The position numbers were made by a program, and so were the translations under genes. Of a stretch of DNA of 64,000 nt, positions 33,752 to 46,004 are shown one piece after another. Position 1 is the first letter of the stretch; each line of letters begins with the position of its first letter. Origin of the DNA: Liolophura sinensis (Eukaryota > Mollusca > Polyplacophora > Chitonida > Chitonidae). The stretch covers positions 49,200,984-49,264,983 of the forward strand of contig NC_088300.1 in the NCBI RefSeq assembly GCF_032854445.1, given 5' to 3'. The notes beneath the pieces are model-generated. The model had not been told where the DNA came from. It saw only the letters and a list, made by a program, of their open reading frames with translations, and did not search any database.

Positions 33752-36700
33752 CTGAAAGAACAAAGTGAAATCGATCAATTGACCACCAAAATCAATAGAT
33801 TTCATTGGAGCTAATACTGATGTCACCGCTCAGCCTATGCGGACACTGTTTATACAGATATTCATAGGATATTTATAAAGCAGTTGTTTTCTGAACAATA
33901 AACAAGCAGTTTTGAAAGGGTCTGTGCTTATACAAGGTACAAACTGCACCCCTTTTACAAGTGGTAGGCTTGATGGCTCATGCCTCACCAACATGTACCT
34001 GCAATCAATTTTGGCTGAGTTAAAATGAAACCACCTCATGGTTCCAGCAAGGTTAGGATGCAATTCATCAGTATCTCTCAAGTCAAAATATTTTTTAAAA
34101 GGTTCAACCTTTTTGAACCTTTTCAAAATACATGTAAGTAGTTAGCACGACAATGAAATACTTCAGAAGTTGAATGATGATAACTGAAGTCTAACATTTC
34201 ATTTTTTTCACCTGTCCAGTGTAAGGCTGGAAGGAAAATGTTCAAAATTTGTTAAAATGTAGTGACATCATTGGTGGTGCCATTCATACATATTTAAATT
34301 AATGCATGTAGCACATAAAAATATTTTAAAAATGTGTTAAATGGACACACAAGAGGTCAAAATTTAAGCAAACTTTTACCCTAATCCATGTGCAATTATA
34401 TGCAAACACAGTACTAATTTAAAGATGACACAATAATGTTGAATCAAGTGTCTGCCTGACAATAATGGTGGGAATTGACTAATACATGCATTGTACATCA
34501 CTCTCTACAATTTTGCTTTGAAATAAAGTACGTGTATTTGGAAAATGAACAGAAGAATCAAAATTTATGCCGAACTGGTATACGACAGGATAATGATGAT
34601 GATAATGAATTGTCATCACATCATATCATTCTGGCTAAAAAAATTTATCACACAGGCTTTCTAAAGCAAAATAATGTACTATTAGTTATCGACATGGGAA
34701 ACTGGACTCTGGGAAACCCACCTCTATCGGCAGACCTTCCATCATAAGACTGGACAGCAACTTTTCTGTTTCTTACTATTCAACAGAACAAGGCAATGTT
34801 CGATCTTGCCATATGCCATTAATCAACTCTATAAACTCATTTTGATTTCGTACATGTAGGTGCATCTACATCGATCATAAAATCTTCGAAAAAACGATCG
34901 AAAAAACTTAGTGGTTATATCATGATTTTCAATTCACCTGTTGACTCTTTTCATTTCTATCATGTATCTAAATCATCCAACATGTAAAAAAAAACACACA
35001 TTTATGAAACACAACAGAACAATCCGGCTGTTCCAAATAATCCCCTTTCCGTTCCCCAACATTTCCAAAAATAAATGACACAAAACTAAGAAAGAAATGA
35101 GAGGCCTTCATCTTGCTTAGTTCGGTTTCATATATATTGTTCCATGGGTTATTCAAGATGTGCACTGATTGCATTACTCGTTCATTCAGTTTGAATGGAA
35201 AAATGCAGCTATCAGAAGTGAACACAGTATACATCAAAACCCATTATTGCACCAAGTACCTCAGTAATTATTAAAATAATCATCTGATAGTAATTAAACG
35301 TACGTATGCACAAGTTTAGATTATAGAGAAGATGTCTGCTAAGTTTCCTCAAAAACAGTGTAGTAGTTTGGTAGGAGATGCATAGACAAAATGTGAAAAC
35401 ATGGAAAGCAACGTTATGCAATGTTATGCAACGTCCTAAATGGGGGTAATTATGAAAATAACAGAATAACATGATACAAAATAATAAAAGAGAATACATG
35501 ATGTACTCATACATATCAATATTCCATTAGTCTGTCGACACAAGAAGCATGAACAGTAACTTGACCTTCACAAACAGCCATCAATATTTACATGTTGCCT
35601 TGCCGATAGATTGAAAACATTGGTAATCCACTAACTAACCACTACAATACATACATGTGCAAGTGCAGCTATGAAGTACAGGCTTCATAGGCATTAGGCC
35701 TTCTCCACCAGCACTGTACCTGAAATCCTGGTCATTTAATATTGATGTTTTGTTCCTTTTCCTCGATCTGGTCATGTCTTATTGATTTCAGAAAACATTT
35801 GACTTGTAAACAGTATATCAATATCCATGCAGTTTTTAGTTAACCATTATTTATATCAATGTGTAAAGAGAAAAAAAATTTTTTACATGTATCCTACACT
35901 GTAAATGTGGCTATAATGCCTAAATTCCACATTTACATGTATTAACACCTGAATGTCTACAAACTAACTGTACAAACAGTAAGCCGAGAAAAAACATCAT
36001 CAGAGCAGCCCAGAAACTAAATCACCCAACCAAGTAGTTTTGTGTCCAACATCAAATTTAAAAAGATCACACATTGCTTTAAAAGTTGCTCATTCACTTG
36101 CAAAAATGTTAAAGAATTGGGTTAGTCACCACAACAGAGGATACATCTGTAAGCATTCATTTTCTTAAACTGGCGCTCACAGGTTCAAAACTTTAAGCTT
36201 AAAGGATGTCACCATAGCCAACACTTGGAACAGCTTAAAAATGTAGTACACAGTGTTATGTGTAAATTATTACCTTTCTTGTAAAAAAAACAAAAAAACA
36301 ACATATTATGATTAGCAACATATTGACAATTAAACATAACACATTTAGCCCAGTATACAAAATAGACTGTTGTCTGCATGTTGCCAGTATTTTTTTCTGT
36401 TCAGAATTTAAACCTGGCATGTACGACATTCACACTCTTGAGACAAGTGGCCATTTTTATGCCAACCATGCATCACAGAGAGTTGCAGCGACACATCATC
36501 AATTATCTGAGCAAAATATTGTTATTAAAATAATGCACCATAGTCATCAAAATACTTTACACCTTACCTATGACATGAACTATGTCTATCAACATGAGCA
36601 TTGTTGTCAAGAGCCCTGTTTTAGAAAACCTTTCCGGGAACATGCATTCAACTACATGTACATGTATCTGACGACATAAAATCTACATGTACAAGGTCAC

Positions 36701-37377
36701 ATGCCATGGTGGTTGTTTAACATATCAACTTTCATTAATGTTTAATGTGCAAATAATCTTTCTGTCTGATAACCAAACTGTCATTAAGTAAACCATACTG
36801 ACTCTTGGAGAAACTCTTCATGAAAAATAAAGACTGCTTTTCATCTTATAACTTGACCAAAAACAGCATTTTTAGAGGCAAATACGGTCAAAACATATTA
36901 CCTTTAGTGATGAAACTTACATTTTTAAGTACATATACTACATCGCTCTATTTTCAAAACAAATGTTAAAATAACTTTCTGAGATCAAATATATATCTCT
37001 CTCAGAGTCTTGCAAAATAAGTAAATTTTTTGTTAGGTCAAATATAGTACTTCATGAAGTTGAATGCAAAATAACAAAAAGTGTACAAATAAGCCAAAAT
37101 CAATTCAAACCTTCTCCTTCTGAAGATGAAGATAATGTCTGTGTGTAGTATGTCAGGACTCACATCAATATTTGCTGCCCCACAACCAACCCTCTAAATT
37201 TCACCCTCTGTCGGAGTACATGCATATGTGCATGCTGAACTACCAGCACACAACACTCACCCACGGTTGATTTTATAACAAATACATGTCATTATCTATA
37301 CTGTGCACAATCTGCAAAACCATTTACCTGCATCAAGTCAGAATGTATGTTGCTTTCTGTGGGAAGTTAGTACATAC

Positions 37378-37483
37378 CTGTATGGTGTGGCTGGACAAAG
37401 AACGTTGAGGTTTTAAAAGCTCTCCAGAGATAGGTGCTTAATCATACGCATCAGGAGTCTGAATAGCTAAATAGCTTCAGTTC
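37378..37483 (-). other. Candidate 5'-UTR exon of prominin
   Basis: 106 nt bounded by an excellent acceptor (AAACTTTCCCTTTCAG) and a good donor (ACAG|GTATGT). It has no long frame. It fits as a non-coding exon ahead of the start-codon exon. Alternative 5' exons are known in vertebrate PROM1, but this one is predicted only from splice-site quality and position. Confidence 0.4.
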
Positions 37484-40074
37484 CTGAAAGGGAAAGTTTA
37501 CTACCAATGCATTGTGATAGCTTTGTATTTATACATGACCCCCGGATAACTATCAAGCTATACAGACTGGGCACTCATGTCAGCGTCTACTAGTGATGTC
37601 TGTCTAATTTATTAGGGACATACATGTATTAGTTAGTACTATACATGTACTACATCTTAAAACCAGCTTAACCTTAAATATCAATGTAACAGCAGATCAA
37701 GTCTCTTCTTTTCACATATCACTAATTCGTTAATCAAAAACTGTCCTATAATCATTACTTCAATTAACACTTACAAAAAAAATATATATATATGGTATAG
37801 GAGACATCACATATCAGATCATAACACATTCACATTCTGAGAAATCCCTCAGTTCTCACCACTGGTGTGTAGTGCTGGTGCTAAACAACTGTTATGTGAA
37901 CCATAAATATCACAAAAGGCCACCCAGAAAAAAAAAATACTCATACCATATTTTTCCTAAAGTTTAAGGCTGCACTTTGTTATATAATTTTAAAAACAAG
38001 AAGTACAGAGACATTTACTAAGTTTCAAAGAAAGTTAGAAACGCCCTTTCTATTAATATAAGCTATAGAAGCTTTGTACTCTTCGATGATTTTTCTTGTT
38101 GAATTATTCAGACTATTTAAATGTCCTACATGCAGGATGCAATAAAGTTAGTTCAGTATAACAGAACACAGTACTTGATATAAAGAACACAGGTGGAGCC
38201 TATGCCTTATCACATACCTCACCAGACATTCAGAACAGGATGGTTGTCTAGGAAGTGGCTTTATACAGATTTAGAGTGTGTGTGTAGCTTTGAGGTCATA
38301 TAGATAACAGTAAATAATGGTTCTTAATGTGACAAAGGTCATGGAGTCTACCAAGTATAACATGTACATACAAGTTTGATTTATATAAGATTGCCTTAAC
38401 ACCTTCAAAAGGCCCGTTTTTTGTTTTCTTTTTTTCGGTCGTTTTTATTCCAACTTCAAATTCTCTATCATTCAGGAGGCAATTAAGCTTATTCCAGACT
38501 TGCCCTTTAAAATTGCTTGAATAAAATGTACATTGTTGTACATCATAAAGGACTTCACACTGACTGATGACAAAATTATTATTCAGGGTCAACTGAAAAT
38601 TTCATGTGAAAACATGTAACACCAATCTGTTATATCGATCTCAGAAAAAGTGTTAATTATTGAACAAAATAAATGGTTATCATTGCTAAATGTAAGTATA
38701 CTGGATATGTATGTATGCAACGAAGAGGATGAAACTCATCCCCCCCACCAGACATGCACATACATACATTCATAACATATACATATATAACTCTGTAAGT
38801 TAGATGAGTGAAACTAGATTGAAGTTTCAAAAACCACATATATGAAACAAGTCTTTACGTGAACAACAAGTGATAGCATGGTTCCAAAAGGTTTCTTTAA
38901 ACACATGTATAGGATCATTTAAAGCGTATACCTCAAGGTTTCTAATAATTCAAATCCTCATAACTTTTTGTACAATCTGCCTGAAGTGACCTTCAATCAG
39001 GCTGATATGATGTAATAAAAGGTAATTTTGTAATATCAAAAAGCATCAGTAAAGATCACTGTACACAGTATTTCATCTGATTGTGATGAACATCAAAATA
39101 CAATACAAATGTTCAATTTGCATATTAATACATATTTTTGATATACTGTACCATACAGCACATACTCTTAAGATGTGCATGATAAACACTAATCCCTAGC
39201 CAAGTTTCATGAAATGGAATTCCCACAATCAAACTGATCAACCTGTTACATTTGAATGAAGCCGAACTTTCACCATACAAATAGATGTAAGTATGCATTC
39301 ACCTTGACAAAAAGCAATTCCTGGCAAGGTAAAAATACTTGTCTCATGACAAGGGATTCCATTTTAAATCTGTGATGAGTTTGTTATGCTCAGGGGGTGA
39401 TCGTCATCTGTGTATGTTTGTATCCACCAAAAAATAAAACTCTATGCAGGGAACAGTTGGAGTTATAGCCCAGACATGAAATCATATCTATCTATATAGT
39501 ATACGTAAGGAAAATGGCTATCTTGTTACCATGTCAATCTCGAAAATGGACAAGTGTGAGTCGCGACACATCATCATCTGTGTATCTATGTATTCAACAA
39601 AAATTTAAAACTTTATGCTGAAAACTGACAGAAAAAAGACAGATGAAGAGACAAGCTGAAACCAGTATACCCTATAACACTACATGTAATGGGAATAATG
39701 AAAAACGTTCATGTTTACTTTTTGTGTTTCATTTGTACCTGAATACATTCCTGATAATGTAATATTCACATCATTCTAATAAACAGCTTGTTTTTTTTAA
39801 ATATTAAATGAATCCACAACTGGTTATAAAACCTTTGAATACAATTACATGTATTCAAAAACATGCAGGCATGGCAGTATGAGAACATTGGTACTAAAAA
39901 TATGCGCCATAATTAATAACTATCGAGATCCACGAATTTCTGTTCTTATACCAATAAATGCAAGTAGAGAACTTTAGCACATGACAGAAACGTCATACAA
40001 TTTATCAGAAGCAGAGTAAGTTTCTTTATAATGATACACATGTTTGTGAAATACATAGCCCACTGTAAGGTCTC

Positions 40075-40185
40075 AGGTCCTTTGAGGGAAGGCCTGCCGA
40101 CACCGAACGGTTTCCTCCCTCCATTCTGACCGCTGTCGCATAAGTGAAATATTCTTGAGTACAGCATAAAAGCCCAATGAAATAC
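40075..40185 (+). mobile_element. SINE fragment
   Basis: Contains GGAAGGCCTGCCGACACCGA, a gap, then CCGCTGTCGCATAAGTGAAA TATTCTTGAGTACAGC, in the same orientation as the copy at 32996; the head is missing. Confidence 0.75.
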
Positions 40186-40289
40186 AGAAATACTTAGCCA
40201 TGTCAATAGTTGAACATACAAGTATTGATTGAGGAATGAGGACTACAGTACACTGTAACCAGGTAAGGATATGTTGCATCTAGACTCAC

Positions 40290-40382
40290 CTTGTAGGGTT
40301 GTATGACTATACTGAATCTGGAATGGCAAACTGTAGCACCAAACCGTCGTCAAACAATCATCAGTTCCTTGGAGTTAGAAGT
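40290..40382 (-). other. Candidate 5'-UTR exon of prominin
   Basis: 93 nt between ACTGGTATCTCAG and ACAAG|GTGAGT on the minus strand, non-coding. A SINE fragment lies about 100 bp downstream. Confidence 0.36.
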
Positions 40383-42925
40383 CTGAGATACCAGTTCTGT
40401 TTGTTAACAAACCCAACAATGTCATAAATATCTGATCTGTAAATTTTACATTCTTTGAAATCTAGACCCTAAACATGTAGTTAAAAATTGCCTGTTCCAA
40501 TCTTTTTGCTTGAAACTGTAAGCTTACAAAGCCTGCAACATTGACTAAAATGAGCAAATCCGTGGAACCCAAAATGATGGTACAAAATTAAACCAGGGGT
40601 CCAAACAGCGCAGCCTAGTATTCTACCAGACTACCAGGTCACACACTGAGCAGTCTGCAGTTCTGCACATGTTTTAGTGATACACATGTACAAAGGAACA
40701 TTAAGCCTGGCTGTACAGGTACAGTACTACATATGTGCAGATCCATATGGTTGCTGGGTGACTAACCTTGTCTTTGTCACCTGAGAAGAAGATCAATAAT
40801 GACTACACCTTGGTCAGGTAAAACCCTGCTTCAGGTAAACAAAACATGATAAGCATCTTCTCAGGTAATGACACTGCCGCATGGCCAGGAATTCCTAAAT
40901 GAATAAATGATAACATATCCAGTCAGCTGATGGTGCCTCTATTTAGCATATGAGATGCATTTATAACAGTAACAGTAACAGTAAGAAAACATTTACATTT
41001 TTACCAACTGTCATACGTACCTCAACTTACATTTTCTATTTCTCTCAAATGTACCTTTACCTTTTAAGTTTTTTTGTACAGAACTTTCAAAATATAATAA
41101 CTTAAAAAGGTAAATTTAGGTATCTCAGAAAAGATGAAGTACTGTTTAAAATGAATTCTGTCCATTTTATTCCCATAAAGTTAACTTTCAACAAAACAAA
41201 AAAGTCAAGCTGAACAAAAACTACACATGCAGATCTGATTGTGAATAATCTTGAACTGCATCAATTAAATCAATATGATGAATAAAAAAAAACACCTGTA
41301 TATCATCTATGTACACATAATGAAGTTTCTTGAGATGTAGATTCGAACTCCAGAAACAGAAAAATATGTATCTTATTGCCAATAATTACATACATGTAGA
41401 TTAAAGCAGCAAATCCAATTGATGATATAAATGTATTATATATCATACATGTTACTTATACATGTAGGTATGTTCAAAGTGATACTTTAGTTATCATATT
41501 AACTTGATTACAGGAATCAAGGCTCCAGATCATTTTATTAAAATCAGGACCATAATATAGGTACTGTAAATACATTCATATCTGTATTATGTTTTTGTGT
41601 GTAATAAATATTACGTCCTTACATCTATGTAAAATACATGTAATGTGTCTACTAGCTCAGAGTCATAATGTATATTTGTATAATTTTTAACAAGTTCTAT
41701 AAGCTGATGTTTTATGCCAACTTGAAAACTATATTTCAATTATACATGCAAATGTAGGAGGAAAAATGAGTAGGATATGATTACTGAAGACCAAAGCATT
41801 AATAATGAAATGTGATGCATGGGATAACTACATAATATATAACATAATAACATATCCCAATTATATGCAGTATAACAAGGTTGCCTCTCTAACACACATC
41901 ACATGCAAAGAGCCATAAAACAAGCTGATCACACAAATTGTTTGTACTTCTCTTTCCGCTATAATCTAACATTTACCTGCATGACTGTACATGTACACTA
42001 ACAGGTATGTCAGAAAACTATGTCAGAAAAGCACATTATTTTACATTGAATGGCGTTTTCTACAAGAAGACAGCCTGTCTGCCCAAGAAGGCATGCAAGG
42101 CATTAAATAAATATTTGCCAAAGACTGTGATTACAAAATCAGCCCACATTTACTCTGCAAACACTTATGTATTGAATTACCTCAAACAGATTGAACTCTA
42201 GCTGGGAACATGGACATGGCAACACAACACTGTCTTCTTTCAACTGAACAAGGAGTCAAGTGGTCTCAGGAAGAAATCATACTGTACCAGATATTATCTG
42301 CTCATTTCAAACAGCCAGATGGGCTTGCCTTTTGATTCAGGTTTCTATCAATTAACACACTACTATGTCTCTCAATAATACCACTCCCCAAGCCAAAAAC
42401 TCTTTACTTGGATATTTGTATTTCAAGTTTCGTAGAAATCACACAGGCCTTCCCCTAATACATGGACTAAGTTTATTTCAAGTCTTCTTGTCACGCTGTG
42501 AAAATGTTCAGCTCAAGCCATCATATACACCTTGAATAAAATTAATTACATGTACACACTGATCAAGCTTATAAACTGTACTTTTTTACACTGATGATTA
42601 ATCATTAAAGACCAAACTAACTGTCTGTAAATCCATATTTAATTGTTTCATGAATATGTTGAAAATCATGTTCAAGTGAGCGAATAGCTTTCAGAAAATG
42701 TGTGCTCCGACAGAGGCATATAAATCCTGAATTTTTGTACAAAAAACAATATTAGGAAATGCTTTAAAAATTCTTGAAATATGCACCTTAATCTGTATCG
42801 AAGCCAAACCATCATGGCTTCCTCTTTTGCATCCATATGATGAAACCCTTTCCACGTTTTTAAATAGAAATTCAGTACTAATTTCAGAGCCATTGCAAGC
42901 ACTAGGGCTGTGACTAAGTATACTA

Positions 42926-43610
42926 TCTGTTTTGATACATAAGCTTACCTTAAACACCTCTGTACTTCCTGTGCTGGCTTCAATACACTACTGTTGGCTG
43001 CCAAATAATGTGTCTGTCCCTACTCATAGTTGTCTCAGCTATCGATTCCTGCTGCATGTCACAGTTTGTCATTCCTAGTAAATCCTGGTAAGCATGAAAC
43101 TGGTGGAAACTGAATAAATTCAAACTTCAACAGCCATCTTTAAATGCATACTCCTCACAGTGAGGGGAATCACTGCCACTACTACTACTAGACTAGTTTG
43201 ACATTTTGACACACATGGGCTAATTGTTTAGGATCAGTTGCACCCGTGATGACCTAGAGGGAACCCATAATCAACACTGATCACTAAAAAATTTCTCAAA
43301 CAATTAACGTACAGGTTAAACAAAATATGCTAACTTCTAGTAGTGTCAGTAGTTATCTCCCTTGTATGGGGTGTGAGGAGTATGCATTCAAACATGGTGG
43401 TTGGAACTGAATTTATCCAGCTTCCACCAGTTTCATGCTTGTGAAGATTTACAACGGATGATACATGGGGACACCTTGCACGAATCGATAGCTGAGACGA
43501 CTATGAGTACAGACAGAAACATTACTTGGCGGCCAACAGTAGTGCATTGAAGCCAGCATGGGAAGTACAGAGGTGTTCAAGGTAAGGTTATGAATCAAGA
43601 CAGGGCTGTG
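42926..43610. repeat. Large imperfect inverted repeat
   Basis: Arms about 42926-43215 and 43320-43610, spacer about 100 bp. Matching pieces include AGCATGAAACTGGTGGAA, GAATGCATACTCCTCACA-like, CAGCTATCGATTC and GAAGTACAGAGGTGTT with their complements. The outer end of each arm shows a donor-like site (TTTAAG|GTAAGC on minus at 42948; TTCAAG|GTAAGG on plus at 43582), so the arms look like mirror-image copies of an exon end and its intron. Confidence 0.78.
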
Positions 43611-43909
43611 ATGATATAAGTAATCACATGTTCTACAGAGCTAGGTGCTCATGTATACATGTATATATGTATGTATGTCTCATTCTCCCGAGTGAAACAT
43701 TTTTAAATACAAGGCTTGCACTTTTGACAACAACAAGCCAAGCGACCAGACAGTGCGTAATAGTCCTACAGAACAGTTCCCTCGGGACTGATTTTTACAA
43801 CACCTGTTGAAAAGAACAAGTGAGTGATCAAATAAATAAATAAATAAATATAAACTTCTAAACAGCTGATCATGCCGTTATCTCCAATTTCTGACTAAAT
43901 ACTTGTCCA

Positions 43910-44300
43910 CAGTAATGCGAAACAAACGAAGCTCTCTAGCGAAGCTAAGAGTTTACGCGATACAGGCTAACAGAGTTACAACAACAACCAATACACAAAC
44001 AAGTCTATCTGCTAAAATACTGAATTGCATGACAAAATGTTGCAAAGCCTACCCTCAACAGATCGCGCGTGCCTTACCCACCTGTTATCAACGCCATTCT
44101 CTAATACCGGACCACGGAAGAGGAAAAACACAATTTCGCATTTTAAATATTTACATCTCTGCCCGCGCCATGTCAATGTAGTCCAGTGAGCACTTTGGTG
44201 TCACGTGACCCGTTGTGTTTGCATGGAAACGGAAGCTGATGATGATGTGCATTAAGTTACCTCTAACAGCATCGACTATTCGGAGAAAATCAAAATGACA
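43910..44300 (-). promoter_or_regulatory. Possible prominin promoter / first exon region
   Basis: CpG dinucleotides are locally denser than elsewhere (GATCGCGCGTGCC, TACCGGACCACGG, CCCGCGCCATG, CACGTGACCCG). On the minus strand a good donor (AACAG|GTGGGT, exon end at 44082) follows this stretch, as expected of a non-coding first exon. No TATA or initiator can be assigned. Confidence 0.3.
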
Positions 44301-44878
44301 GGTTGCATTGTTAAAATATAGTTCTCCTGCGTACATATATGCCGAAACAAAACAAAACAAAAAAAAAGCTGTTAATTACAAGTAACAGTCGCCCAAACAG
44401 ATGTAAACATTTGCCAGCTGATATTGATCGACACTCCAACTCATCCATGTATGTTCGAAGTACCAATATTCAAACAGAAGTACATGTAGGCCTACTGCTG
44501 TTCCTGTTCAGTTTTTGTTTTACAATATTTGTCTGTACACCTGCATTATAAGTTGGCGCCTACATGTTGTACTTTAAGTGCTTGAAACCATGCAATACTG
44601 TACAAGGATACTATTTTAACTGCACCAAGTGAGTGAGAGATGGAAATGAAGTGGGTGTCCATACCGGTATACATAATAAAAAGAAATTATTTTACACTTA
44701 GGTCCTCTGCTTAATATTAGTATCTGTGCTTATTTGTTTGAACATCATTTAGGCCTTCTGGTGGCCAACACGCCCAAGTGCTGATTCATGCATCTACATG
44801 ACAATACCATGCATGTCCAACACACCAGGCAGGAGGTCCCTGCTAGCCAGAGTATACTGACGCCAGAAATGACTTAAT

Positions 44879-45012
44879 TTGATTGGTGATTTTACTCAAG
44901 AATATTTCACTTATACAACGATGGCCAGCATTATGGTGGGAGAAAACCTGGCAGAGTCCTGAGGAAACCCATGACCATCTGCAGGTTGCTGAAGACCTTG
45001 CACAAGACCGGA
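44879..45012 (-). mobile_element. SINE fragment (head-less)
   Basis: TTGATTGGTGATTTTACTC, ATGGCCAGCATTATGGTGGG and CCATGACCATCTGCAGGTTG. It is truncated where the fold-back element at 44998 begins. Confidence 0.82.
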
Positions 45013-45155
45013 GGCCTGTTTCACAAAGCACACGTAATGTTACATGCACATGACTTCAATGGTGACCAGTACTGTAAGTATCACTTCGCCATGGCAATTA
45101 TGTGAATGTAGCACTACGTGAGCTTTGTGAAATGGGCCCGAGGTCTTGTGCATTG
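44998..45155. mobile_element. Short fold-back element
   Basis: The left arm TTGCACAAGACCGGAGGCCT GTTTCACAAAGC and the right arm GCTTTGTGAAATGGGCCCGA GGTCTTGTGCA pair over roughly 55-60 bases, with a spacer centred near 45077. It could form a hairpin about 158 bp long; no coding content. Confidence 0.78.
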
Positions 45156-45230
45156 TTGTCTCTCACCGTACAACCTGACCCCCCCGATGGATCCGGTTAG
45201 TCTGAAATTATGCGATCACCTCCACTGAGA

Positions 45231-45272
45231 TTTATTTGATTTGACTGGTGTTTTACACTGTACTCATGGTCC
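45231..45272 (-). mobile_element. SINE tail fragment
   Basis: ATTTATTTGATTTGACTGGT GTTTTACACTGTACTCATGG only. Confidence 0.6.
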
Positions 45273-45584
45273 TCCACTGAGAGAACAAATTCATACTACT
45301 GTATGAAGAAACATAATTGACAAGACGTTCACATTGGGACTACTCATAATTTATTCATTTCATTTTACTTTGTTTCTTTTTTTGTGGAACTTCCGATATA
45401 TTGGCCGGTTCAATAAGGTTTGTCCTGTAATAATTCATCTCAACATCTTTTTTTCATTTTAAGATCACATACTGTCCAGGAGTTACTTTGACAAATACAA
45501 CATATTTGTTGGAAGGTTTAAAATAAATAACCTCATACATCTCAATTCATTTGTTTGCCTCTGCCTTTTACTTTCTTTATTCAG

Positions 45585-45690
45585 GATCAAAACTTCATTT
45601 AAATGATCAAAATTTTATTTCAATGATCAAACATCATTTCAATGATCAAAACATACTTTTCATAATCAAATCTGTACATCAATGATCAAC
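45585..45690. repeat. Degenerate 22-bp repeat in the AATF 3' flank
   Basis: Five copies of TTCAATGATCAAAA-like sequence. If the AATF transcript runs this far, they lie in its 3'UTR. Confidence 0.6.
45614..45619 (-). terminator. Candidate poly(A) signal of AATF
   Basis: AATAAA on the minus strand about 316 nt after the stop codon; another AATAAA lies at 45576-45581 and an ATTAAA at 45891-45896. Which one is used cannot be decided from sequence. Confidence 0.35.
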
Positions 45691-45934
45691 AGTGTCCATA
45701 TTTTAGAGCAAAATAAATTGAAATAGGCCGTATTCCAATCTTCAAAATTGCTCTCAAATTTTCCAGTAGAAGAGTTAACACAGTGTAATTTATAAATTTC
45801 CCAATAACTGTGGCCTGGTGTGAAAATGGTGACAACATATGTGTATAACTGCTGTAAAACACATCCACACACTTTCAAAAATGTTGAAGGTTTAATTAAT
45901 GTAGGCAGTTTAAAAAAAATCTTGTTGGAATATA

Positions 45935-46004
45935 TCATCCGTTGGAGACTGTTTTATTAACAGACTCAAATCTCTTCCCAAACAAAGATCTGTACAGATC
46001 ATCT
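45935..46004 (-). CDS. AATF: AATF exon 14, C-terminus and stop
   Basis: 70 nt after TTTGTCTGTTTCAG. It encodes [22 protein letters not shown] and a TGA stop at 45937-45935. Confidence 0.92.

Larger units (their letters stand above)
33752..42920. other. Upstream or 5'-UTR-intron region of prominin
   Basis: No conserved coding exon was recognised on either strand; open frames here are short and unlike known proteins. It holds two candidate 5'-UTR exons (37378, 40290), one SINE fragment, and a stretch at 36848-36960 that is similar to 49160-49262. Confidence 0.55.

Noticed and set aside
36308-36679. 123-codon plus-strand frame
   Set aside because: No recognisable motif, no neighbouring exons on that strand and Cys/His/Tyr-rich composition typical of AT-rich non-coding sequence.
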